From Acidobacteriota bacterium (lineage in GTDB: Bacteria > Acidobacteriota > Terriglobia > Bryobacterales > Bryobacteraceae): a stretch of 61,816 bases of DNA. The stretch spans positions 1-61,816 of the forward strand of contig JANXRE010000113.1 in assembly GCA_025353165.1 (NCBI GenBank), written 5' to 3'. The notes below the pieces were generated by a model. It was not told the origin of the DNA, made no database searches, and saw only the letters and a program-made list of their open reading frames with translations. Shown piece by piece: positions 35,950-43,559 of this stretch. How positions within the stretch are numbered: position 1 is the stretch's first letter; each line of letters begins with the position of its first letter. The position numbers and the translations under genes are program-made.

Positions 35950-37239
35950 TCACCCGTGGAGGGAATCCCACAGCATGACGGCCGTCAGCGCCACCATGAT
36001 CACGCTGGTTGCTCCGGCGATTACGTTGGCGAGGACCGTATTCCGCATGCTGCCCATCAGTTTTTTCTTGTTTACCAGCAGCAGCATGAACACAAGTACA
36101 AAGGGGATCAGCACGCCGTTGGCGACCTGCGACCACAGGATCAGCTTCAGCAAAGGCACTCGCGGGAGTAATACGAGGCCCGCGCCGAGCGCGATCAGCG
36201 CCGTGTACAACCCATAGAACACCGGCGCTTGCCCGAAGCGGCGATCCACTCCCGATTCGAACCCAAGCCCCTCGCACACGTTGTACGCCGTCGCCAGCGG
36301 CAGTATGGCCGCGGAGAGCAGGGAAGCGTTAATCAGGCCGATGCCGAACAACATCGTGGCGAATTGTCCCGCGAACGGTTTGAGCGCCATCGCCGCTTCC
36401 GCCGGGTCGGTGATGTCGCGATGGCCGGACTGGTAGAGCGTTGCGGCGCACGCGACCACGATGAAGAACGCAATCACGTCGGTTACGATGCATCCGAGAA
36501 TCACGTCCCAGCGGGACAGCCGGTAGTCCTTGATCGAGATGCCCTTCTCCACGATGGAGGCTTGCAGGTAAAACTGCATCCACGGCGTGATGGTGGTTCC
36601 GATCAGTCCGACCATCAGCGTGATGTACTCGGGCTCGGGCCGGAGCTGCGGGATGAGCGTGTTGCGCAGCGCTTCGTGCCAATCCGGTTTGGCGAGAAAG
36701 GCGGAAACCGGGTACGCGAAGTACAGCAGCGAGAACAAAATCAGAATGCGCTCGACCGGCTTGTAAGAGCCTTTCACGATGACGAACCAGACGATTGCGG
36801 CGCCGGCGGGAACCGCGAGGTACTTGGTGACGCCAAAAATCCCCATTCCGGAGGCGAGGCCCGCGAACTCGGCGCAAATGTTGCCGAGATCCGCGATCGT
36901 GAGCACCAGCATGGTGAAGAACGTGACGCGCATCCCGAATTCCTCGCGGATGAGGTCGGACAAGCCTTTGCCGGTGGCGACGCCCATGCGGGCCGCCATT
37001 TCCTGAACTACGATGAGGGCGATGGTAGTGGGGATCAGCGTCCAAAGCAGCGCGTACCCGTACTTTGCTCCAGCCTGCGAGTACGTGAGGATGCCGCCGG
37101 GGTCGTTGTCTACGTTCGCGGTGATAAAGCCGGGGCCGAGAATCGCTAAAAAACCCAGCAGGCGATAGCGCAGCAGCCCCATGCCACTGCGGCGGCGCGG
37201 GCGTTTGTGCGCGATGTCACGACCAGTTCTTCCCTTCAT
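35950..37239 (-). CDS. NRAMP-related divalent metal transporter
   Basis: 429-aa membrane protein with 11 predicted spans of the LeuT-fold NRAMP family. TM1 has NVDNDPGGILTYSQAG where classic NRAMPs have DPGN; TM6 has GTTITPWMQFYLQASIVEKG where they have an MPH-type motif. Both metal-coordinating spots are thus altered, as reported for NRAMP-related magnesium transporters (NRMT), so Mg2+ or another ion is as plausible as Mn2+. The ATG at 37239 has AGGTCGG upstream; a GTG at 37263 would add eight residues. It converges on doc, 7 bp from its stop. Confidence 0.88.
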   Translation of the reverse strand: MKGRTGRDIAHKRPRRRSGMGLLRYRLLGFLAILGPGFITANVDNDPGGILTYSQAGAKYGYALLWTLIPTTIALIVVQEMAARMGVATGKGLSDLIREEFGMRVTFFTMLVLTIADLGNICAEFAGLASGMGIFGVTKYLAVPAGAAIVWFVIVKGSYKPVERILILFSLLYFAYPVSAFLAKPDWHEALRNTLIPQLRPEPEYITLMVGLIGTTITPWMQFYLQASIVEKGISIKDYRLSRWDVILGCIVTDVIAFFIVVACAATLYQSGHRDITDPAEAAMALKPFAGQFATMLFGIGLINASLLSAAILPLATAYNVCEGLGFESGVDRRFGQAPVFYGLYTALIALGAGLVLLPRVPLLKLILWSQVANGVLIPFVLVFMLLLVNKKKLMGSMRNTVLANVIAGATSVIMVALTAVMLWDSLHG

Positions 37240-37334
37240 TCCGACCTGGACGAAGATTAGCACGATCTGTTTTGCCGTCCGTTACGATTCCGTTTCTATG
37301 ACGAAACAGGCGTATTCTGAGATCCTGGAGTCCG

Positions 37335-39371
37335 ATGAGATATTCTCTACCGCTATGCTTGGCGACGGCAGCATTCCTGTGCGCGCAGGATGTGAAGCCG
37401 ATCTCCGAACTGCCCTATTCGCCGAGCCTGGACGTGACGTCTTTGAACGCGGCCGTCAACCCGTGCGAAGACTTCTATCAATTCACGTGCGGCAACTGGA
37501 TTGAAAAGAATCCAATCCCCCCGGACCAGCCGGCGTGGAGCGTCTACGCGAAGCTGACTTTCGATAACCAGCGCTTCCTTTGGGGCATTCTCGAAAAAGA
37601 ATCCAAGCCCGCGCCGAACCGGACGCCAGCCGAACAAAAGATCGGCGATTACTACCACGCGTGCATGGACGAGAGCGCGATCGAGAAGGCCGGCACGCGT
37701 CCGATCCAGTCTCAGCTTAAGGAAATCGCCGCCATTCAGGACTTGGTCGGCCTGTCCCGCTTCGTGACCAGCGAGCACCGTCTGGGCGTGGAAACCAGTC
37801 TCGTGTTCGGTTTCGGCTCCAACCAGGATTTCGAGGATTCCCAGAGTGTCATAGCTTTCGCCATGCGGGGAGACCTCGGATTGCCGGACCGTGATTACTA
37901 CACCAAGACCGATCCGAAGTCCGTCGAGATACGCGCCAAGTACGTCGAGCATGTGAAGCAGATGTTCGGAATGGTCGGCGACGCTCCGGCCGCCGCGCAG
38001 GCGCACGCCAACCAGGCGATGGCGATTGAGACGGAACTCGCCAAGTCGATGTTGACCCGCGTGGAGATGAGAAACCCCCACAACCTCCTACACAAAATGA
38101 GCCGGGCGCAACTGAAAACTCTTACGCCGGCGGTGGATTGGGACTCATTCCTGCGCGCGTTGGGCGAGGACAAGGTAGAGACGATCAACGTGATGGAGCC
38201 GGCGTTTTATCAAGCGCTGGAAAAGCAACTCCACGCGAGAAGTATCGACGAATGGAAGAGCTTTCTCCGCTGGAACGTAATCCGCGACTATTCGAACTAC
38301 CTGTCATCCCCGTTCGTGGAGGCTCATTTCGCTTTTTACGGCAAGTATTTGCGTGGCGTTCCGGAACTGCAGCCACGGTGGCGCCGGTGCGTGCAGTGGG
38401 TGGACCGCGATCTCGGCGAAGCCCTCGGGCAGGTGTTCGTCGAAAAGACGTTCACTCCGGAGACCAAGGCGCGTACGGTCGCGATGACGAAAGAGATCGA
38501 GAGGGCCATGAAGGAGGATCTCAAGGCGCTTCCGTGGATGGGCGAGGAGACGCGAAAGCAGGCGCTTCTAAAGCTGCACTCCATCATTAACAAAGTCGGG
38601 TATCCGGACAAATGGCGCGATTACAGCCCGGTCGACATCCGGAGCGCGGATCTGGCCGGAGATGTGGAACGCGCCCAGCGATTCGAATACCACCGGCAAC
38701 TGGCTAAAATCGGTAAGCCGCTCGACCGGGGTGAATGGAACATGACCCCGCCGACCGTGAATGCGTATTACGACGCGCAGATGAACGACATCAACTTTCC
38801 GGCCGGCGTGTTGCAGCCGCCGCTGTTCGACCCGAAGTTAGACGATGCGCCCAACTACGGCAATACCGGGGCTACCATCGGGCACGAGTTGACGCATGGA
38901 TTCGACGACGAAGGACGGCAGTTCGACGCGAAGGGCAACCTGAAGGACTGGTGGACTCCGAAAGACGGGGAGGAATTCGAGCGCCGCGCCAAGTGCGTTT
39001 CCGACCAATACTCCCAGTACCCGATAGTAGACGACCTCAAGATCAACGGGAAGCTGACGATGGGAGAAGACGTGGCGGACCTCGGCGGAACGCTGCTGGC
39101 TTACATCGCCTGGAAGCACGCCACCCAAGGGCAGGACCTCAAGGCGGTTGACGGATTTACCCCGGACCAGCGATTCTTCATCGGCATGGCGCAGTGGGCC
39201 TGCGGCGACATGCGCCCGGAGATGAAGCGCGAGATGGCGCTGACGAATCCGCATTCTCCGGAGCAGTACCGGATCAACGGCGTGGTCTCGAACCTACCGG
39301 AATTCGCGCGAGCGTTCTCGTGCAAGGCGGGTCAGAGAATGGTGCGCGAGAACGCGTGCCGCGTGTGGTGA
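37335..39371 (+). CDS. Exported M13-family (neprilysin/PepO-like) metallopeptidase
   Basis: 678-aa zinc endopeptidase with a signal peptide (SLPLCLATAAFLCAQ). The N-terminal signature NPCEDFYQFTCGNW and the substrate-binding VNAYYDAQMNDINFPAGVLQ are seen. The catalytic motif is GHELTHGFDDEGRQFD near residue 518, with the third zinc ligand in GEDVADLGG near residue 577 and the conserved C-terminus NACRVW. Likely periplasmic or surface oligopeptide degradation. GGAG lies 5 bases before the ATG. Confidence 0.95.
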   Translation: MRYSLPLCLATAAFLCAQDVKPISELPYSPSLDVTSLNAAVNPCEDFYQFTCGNWIEKNPIPPDQPAWSVYAKLTFDNQRFLWGILEKESKPAPNRTPAEQKIGDYYHACMDESAIEKAGTRPIQSQLKEIAAIQDLVGLSRFVTSEHRLGVETSLVFGFGSNQDFEDSQSVIAFAMRGDLGLPDRDYYTKTDPKSVEIRAKYVEHVKQMFGMVGDAPAAAQAHANQAMAIETELAKSMLTRVEMRNPHNLLHKMSRAQLKTLTPAVDWDSFLRALGEDKVETINVMEPAFYQALEKQLHARSIDEWKSFLRWNVIRDYSNYLSSPFVEAHFAFYGKYLRGVPELQPRWRRCVQWVDRDLGEALGQVFVEKTFTPETKARTVAMTKEIERAMKEDLKALPWMGEETRKQALLKLHSIINKVGYPDKWRDYSPVDIRSADLAGDVERAQRFEYHRQLAKIGKPLDRGEWNMTPPTVNAYYDAQMNDINFPAGVLQPPLFDPKLDDAPNYGNTGATIGHELTHGFDDEGRQFDAKGNLKDWWTPKDGEEFERRAKCVSDQYSQYPIVDDLKINGKLTMGEDVADLGGTLLAYIAWKHATQGQDLKAVDGFTPDQRFFIGMAQWACGDMRPEMKREMALTNPHSPEQYRINGVVSNLPEFARAFSCKAGQRMVRENACRVW

Positions 39372-39409
39372 GGCGGGCAGCCCCCCTATACTCGTACCGA
39401 GGTCACGGC

Positions 39410-40018
39410 ATGCGCTGGGCAGTTATTTTGGTGTTCGTCGCGGCGCTCCACGCGGAGCAGGCTCCCATCGGCATTGTCCGCGGAGACATGGTCAAGTGGA
39501 GCGGGTCGCCGGATCTCGGACAACTCACCCTGAGCAACCCGACCGGCGAATACAGTTGTACCTTCGACGCTAAGACGTACATGGAGCGCGATGGACAAAT
39601 GGTGGCCATCCGCGCGTTTGCCGCCGGCGACCGCATCGAGCTGGTCACCGATCGCAGGCCGGGATCGGAGGTCTGCTACGCGCGAACTTTGCACTCCGTG
39701 GAAGCGCAGGCGCAACGGCGGCCGCCGCTGCGGCGCGGTCCGAGTCCCACCGAAACGTGGGCCCCTCGGGGAGACCTGACGTTTTCCGGAATGGTCGTTC
39801 GCGTATCGCCGGACATCCTGATCTTACGAACCCGCAGCGAGCCGCGAAAGACCATTCAGCTTCGGCAGGACACGCGCTATCTGTCTGACGGCCAGCGGGT
39901 GGATGCGGAGGAGCTGAAGGTGAACACGCACGTATTTGTTCGTGGCGGGCGCAATCTCGAAGACGAGATCGAGGCCTACCAAGTGATCTGGGGCGGGATC
40001 GTCCACCCCGAATTTTAG
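39410..40018 (+). CDS. Exported protein with DUF5666-like beta domain
   Basis: 202-aa protein with a signal peptide (RWAVILVFVAALHA). Two short beta barrels seem present: residues 20-95 (LGQLTLSNPTGEYSCTFDAK, FAAGDRIELVTDRR) and 125-200 (GDLTFSGMVVRVSPDILILR, AEELKVNTHVFVRGGR), the second resembling DUF5666. A Pro/Arg-rich linker separates them. Function unknown; likely periplasmic. GAGGT precedes the ATG at 39410. It converges on the aldo/keto reductase gene with 4 bp overlap. Confidence 0.8.
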   Translation: MRWAVILVFVAALHAEQAPIGIVRGDMVKWSGSPDLGQLTLSNPTGEYSCTFDAKTYMERDGQMVAIRAFAAGDRIELVTDRRPGSEVCYARTLHSVEAQAQRRPPLRRGPSPTETWAPRGDLTFSGMVVRVSPDILILRTRSEPRKTIQLRQDTRYLSDGQRVDAEELKVNTHVFVRGGRNLEDEIEAYQVIWGGIVHPEF

Positions 40019-40977
40019 CAATCGACGTGATCGGAGAAGAACCGGTCGATGCTCGCCTTTTGCGGCGCGAGATCGCCGGATAATTCGTACATCTGTTCTT
40101 TCGGCATCGGCGTGAAGGCTTTTGCGATGGCGATGTTCTGTTCGATGAACTCCGGCTTTGGCATTCCTATCACCGCGGCGGTGACCGGCAGCGAGAGCGA
40201 GTACGAAATCAGCTTCTCGACCGGAGCTTTTCCGCTGAGCTTCTCCTGCGCGAAAATCTTCATCGCGATCACGCCCATCTTCTTGTTGTTAGCGATGGGA
40301 AGCGCCAGCGATTCGAAGCTGGTGGTCGCGCCAGGGTCGCTGCTCGGACTCGCCATGCCTACGCGCGCGGCGTTCAGCGCCATCTGGGTGCAGTCGAAAT
40401 CGTGCCGTTCAAGCGCCTTCCGCAGCACCGCCGGATCGGTATGGGAGGTTATACCGATGGCGCGCGTGACCTTCTGCTCCCGCAGCTTGTAGAGGAGCTG
40501 CAGAACGCCATCGTGCGCCTCGATCGCCTTGAGGTCGTCCTCGCCGGCGAGGCTATGGATATGGATGAGGTCCACTTTTTGCGTCTGGAGGCGTTTCAGG
40601 CTTCCCTCAATAATGCGCTTGGCTTCCTCCGCTTTGCGAGGGATCACCTTCGTCGCCAGCCAGACCTCCTTGCGGCGCGTCTTCATGACGCCGCCGACCC
40701 AGGTCTCGCTTTTGCCGTCGCCGTAGCCGTAGGCGGTATCGAAATAGGTGATGCCCAAGTCCAGCGCCTTATTTAACGCGGCGTGCGCTTTCTCCTCGTC
40801 TCCATAGGCGAGAAACCGGCTGCCGCATCCGAAGGCGAGAATCGATACTCGCGCTCCGGTGCGCCCCAGCACGCGCATTGGCATACCGGTTTTCGCATCC
40901 GTATCCGCATTTAGCAGCGTTGAGGCCGCCCCTGCAAGCGCCGCCGATTCCAGAAACCTACGTCGGGATAAACTCAT
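40015..40977 (-). CDS. Tat-exported aldo/keto reductase
   Basis: 320-aa protein with a twin-arginine leader (SRRRFLESAALAGAAST) and an AKR barrel: RTGARVSILAFGCGSRF, the catalytic Asp/Tyr in ITYFDTAYGYGDGKSE, Lys in WLATKVIP and His in VDLIHIHSL. The cofactor loop at the C-terminus is shorter than in soluble NADPH-dependent members. Export of a nicotinamide-type reductase is unusual but common in this leader class among acidobacteria and planctomycetes (inference); the substrate is unknown. The ATG at 40977 is used because the Tat motif starts there. Confidence 0.88.
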   Translation of the reverse strand: MSLSRRRFLESAALAGAASTLLNADTDAKTGMPMRVLGRTGARVSILAFGCGSRFLAYGDEEKAHAALNKALDLGITYFDTAYGYGDGKSETWVGGVMKTRRKEVWLATKVIPRKAEEAKRIIEGSLKRLQTQKVDLIHIHSLAGEDDLKAIEAHDGVLQLLYKLREQKVTRAIGITSHTDPAVLRKALERHDFDCTQMALNAARVGMASPSSDPGATTSFESLALPIANNKKMGVIAMKIFAQEKLSGKAPVEKLISYSLSLPVTAAVIGMPKPEFIEQNIAIAKAFTPMPKEQMYELSGDLAPQKASIDRFFSDHVDC

Positions 40978-41029
40978 TACGCCATCATACTGCTGTCGCG
41001 GGTTCGCTGTTTCGGGGATAATAGGGATC

Positions 41030-41611
41030 GTGTCCCGGTATAAGGAAATCGAGGCTCGACTTGAGCGCACGGAGGCGCAGCTTCGTGTTTTTCAAAGCAT
41101 CAGCCGGATGATGGTGCGGGAGATGAGCCTGGCCGAAGTTCTGCACGGAATTGTGGAACTGGTGGGCGACTTCATGGCGTGCGATTCGTGCCTGGTGTAC
41201 CTGCTGAACAACGACCAGCTTGTGTTATGCGCCTCGAATCCGTCCCACCCGGCGATGATTGGCAAGGTCCGCCTGAAAATGAATGAGGGGTTGACGGGAT
41301 GGGTGGCGCAAGAACGGCGGCTGCTCGCGATTTCCCGCGAGGCGTACAGCGACCCGCGATTCAAGAACTTCAGCGACCTGCCCGAGGATACGTTTCAATC
41401 CTTCCTGTCGGCGCCGATCATCGCGCGCAACCGGGTGGTCGGCGTGATTAACGTCCAGCACCGGCTGGCGCATATGCACACGGGAATAGAACTGGAACTG
41501 CTGAACACGGTCGCCGAGCAGGTGGGATGCCTGCTGGTGCTGTCGCGTCTGGCTGCGGCCACCGTGGAAGAAGCGAATCACGTCGAACTCGTTCTTTCGT
41601 CGCTCGCCTGA
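41030..41611 (+). CDS. GAF-domain signalling protein
   Basis: 193-aa cytoplasmic protein with a short N-terminal coiled coil (EIEARLERTEAQLRVFQSI) and one GAF domain covering most of the rest: LAEVLHGIVELVGDFMACDSCLVYLL, GLTGWVAQERRLLAIS, FLSAPIIARNRVVGVINVQH. No output domain follows, so it probably signals through another protein. The GTG at 41030 has GGGA upstream; the frame extends further 5' across the divergent reductase promoter but is not coding there. The Ycf48-like gene starts 7 bp after. Confidence 0.85.
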   Translation: MSRYKEIEARLERTEAQLRVFQSISRMMVREMSLAEVLHGIVELVGDFMACDSCLVYLLNNDQLVLCASNPSHPAMIGKVRLKMNEGLTGWVAQERRLLAISREAYSDPRFKNFSDLPEDTFQSFLSAPIIARNRVVGVINVQHRLAHMHTGIELELLNTVAEQVGCLLVLSRLAAATVEEANHVELVLSSLA

Positions 41612-41618
41612 GGCGTCC

Positions 41619-42734
41619 ATGCGTGCAGTCATTGTTCTTCTGTCCGCGATTGCGGCGGCCGCTCAACCGTCCGCCGGATCCGGCTCCTGGAAAATCCAAT
41701 ACCAGTTTGGCAAAGACCGGCAATCGTTCTCGATCGATGACCTGATGTTCGTGTCGCGCGACCGGGGAATCGCCGTCGGCACCTTGAGCAGGGTGGATAA
41801 GAAACCAGAAGGGCTGGTGTTGGTGACGCGCGACGGCGGCGCAACTTGGACCTCCGTTCCGATCAAGGAACCTGTGGGCGCCGTGTTCCTGGTCAACGAG
41901 TCGGTCGGTTATATGGCGACCCAGAGCGGCATCTGGAAGACCCAGGAATCTGGCCTTTCCTGGCGGAAGGTGCGGAACGCCAAGGATGTCGAAGGGGTGT
42001 ACTTCGTGGACGAAAAGCACGGATGGGCGTTCGGGGCGCAGAAGTTGCTGATCGAAACCAAGGACGGCGGAAACACATGGGCGGAGGTTCCGGCCGCGGC
42101 CGAGGTGAAGTCCAACCCGCAGTACACCGTCTATCGCTGGATGCAATTCGTGAGTCCGTCCCGAGGCATGGCGGGCGGGACGGCGATACCGCCGCGCCTT
42201 GCGGACTTTCGTGCCGACGCGCCCGCATGGGCCGATCCGGAGAGCGCCTCGAAACGCCGCGAGTGGCCAACCCTGTCGATCGGGTTGGATACTTCCGATG
42301 GCGGCAGCACATGGAAGTTGCAGACCGCGCCTACGTTTGGCATTTCCGTGCGGCTTAGGTTCGCCGGTGAAACGCGCGGCCTGGGCTTGATCCGATTCGA
42401 AAACGCTTTCGATTATCCGTCCGAGGTGTACCTGATCGCGCCGAAGACCGGAAAGAGCGTGCGCGCGTATCGCGAGAAAAAGCGGATCGTCGCGGATGTC
42501 GGCTGGTTGACCCCGGAGCGCGCGGTGGTGGTGGTCATCGAGCCGCCGGGATCTCCGCTGCTGCCTGTTCCTGGCCGTCTGCATGTTTTAGAAAGCGAAA
42601 ACTATACCGAGTGGACCGAAATGCCGGTGGCTTGGAAAGCATACGCCAAGGAGGCGGTGCTGACCGTCTCCGGAGATCGGGCGTGGATTGGCACCGACAC
42701 CGGAATGATCCTCACGCTGGTTCACGAACCCTAG
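41619..42734 (+). CDS. Exported Ycf48/HCF136-like (BNR-repeat) protein
   Basis: 371-aa protein with a signal peptide (RAVIVLLSAIAAAAQ) and several repeats of the sialidase/Ycf48 propeller type, each with a DGG.TW turn: VTRDGGATWTSV, KTQESGLSWRKV, ETKDGGNTWAEV, DTSDGGSTWKLQ. Conserved GYMATQSGIWKTQ and GWAFG spacers support a beta-propeller. Such proteins bind ligands or assist assembly outside photosynthesis; the role here is unknown. GAGG lies upstream of the ATG. The structured RNA region begins about 150 bp after its stop. Confidence 0.85.
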   Translation: MRAVIVLLSAIAAAAQPSAGSGSWKIQYQFGKDRQSFSIDDLMFVSRDRGIAVGTLSRVDKKPEGLVLVTRDGGATWTSVPIKEPVGAVFLVNESVGYMATQSGIWKTQESGLSWRKVRNAKDVEGVYFVDEKHGWAFGAQKLLIETKDGGNTWAEVPAAAEVKSNPQYTVYRWMQFVSPSRGMAGGTAIPPRLADFRADAPAWADPESASKRREWPTLSIGLDTSDGGSTWKLQTAPTFGISVRLRFAGETRGLGLIRFENAFDYPSEVYLIAPKTGKSVRAYREKKRIVADVGWLTPERAVVVVIEPPGSPLLPVPGRLHVLESENYTEWTEMPVAWKAYAKEAVLTVSGDRAWIGTDTGMILTLVHEP

Positions 42735-42886
42735 TCCAACAACATTTTTTGTAAGTACTGTTTTATCCACACGCCATCCACCCGGAAATCTCTGCAATCG
42801 CATGAAAACAGGGCAAATAATTTACGAGGAAATCGTTACAATCCGATCACTTTTTGATTGACGCGAAGCGGTCTTAGGTACATCAT

Positions 42887-43500
42887 GGGGATGGTTCCAA
42901 GAGGTTCGACGGATAAGTTAACCTCGCGGACGGTAGCGGACCTGGAACGATGATCCGCTGGCAAAAGTAAATTCATATAACAGACGCCAGCGGGGAGCGA
43001 AGGGAAATCGGGCCGGACGCAAGGTAAGCTTCGGTAAACGAAGGCTGACCGGGCGCTACGAGCCGAAGGGGTGAAAGCCCCGACGGGGAGCGGCGGTTAG
43101 TCGATCGGAGGCCGGGTTCCGGGAGCGGAACCGGAAACGGGTTTCTGGCGAAGATCTTCCCCGGCATCGAGAGATGCGGAGGAAGGGAGCCGGAAGCCGA
43201 ACGGACCGGGGAAGCTTACCGGAAGGGTATCGAAGATGTAGGCCAGGAGCTCCGACCCCGCCGGGGCGGTCATCGAAAGGTGGCAGTCCATGCGGGCGAG
43301 CGAAAGGCCGCATCGAGAAACCAGCTTCGGTTGAGATCAGTAAGCGGACGGCGCTTCGGAGCGTTGATCCATCGCGGGCGTAAAGCCGGCGGCGGGGAGC
43401 GAAGAAGCAAAAGTCACAACTGGCTTCGATCGCCGGGTTCAGACCGGGCTAGACGGTCGGTGAACGGGCTACTTCGAAGGGTCACTTGGAACCATCTTCT
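42887..43500 (+). ncRNA. Large structured non-coding RNA candidate (about 610 nt)
   Basis: No convincing coding frame on either strand; the plus strand is purine-rich. The ends pair perfectly: GATGGTTCCAAG (42890-42901) with CTTGGAACCATC (43485-43496), followed by TTCTTTT. Inside are many short perfect stems, for example GAGGTT/AACCTC (42901-42925), CGCTGGC/GCCAGCG (42956-42992), GGGG-TGAAAG-CCCC (43068-43081), GGTTCC/GGAACC (43115-43132), CTTCC-GCATC-GAGA-GATGC-GGAAG (43156-43185), ATGCGG/CCGCAT (43290-43313), GATCA...CGCT-TCGG-AGCG...TGATC (43335-43369) and GTTC/GAAC (43437-43465). GNRA- and UNCG-like loops occur on the plus strand, which sets the direction. A weak promoter (TTGACG at 42858) may precede it. 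Bases 42735-42886 are AT-rich with nothing else evident. Family not recognised. Confidence 0.65.
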
Positions 43501-43559
43501 TTTGGGTAGTATCCCACCCTGATGAACGCCCCCGCGGCTTGATATGCTGGCCACGTCAC

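Noticed and set aside
42887-43500. Group I or group II intron for the large RNA
   Set aside because: A short GTTCAGACC...GGTCGG stretch recalls the group I R element, but no P/Q/S elements, group II domain V hairpin, GTGYG 5' end or intron ORF is seen. Kept as an unassigned RNA; a covariance search would settle it.
42887-43500. RNase P RNA, tmRNA, SRP RNA or OLE RNA
   Set aside because: The RNase P GAGGAAAGTCC core, a tmRNA tRNA-like end, the SRP apical loop, and an OLE-associated protein gene are all absent.
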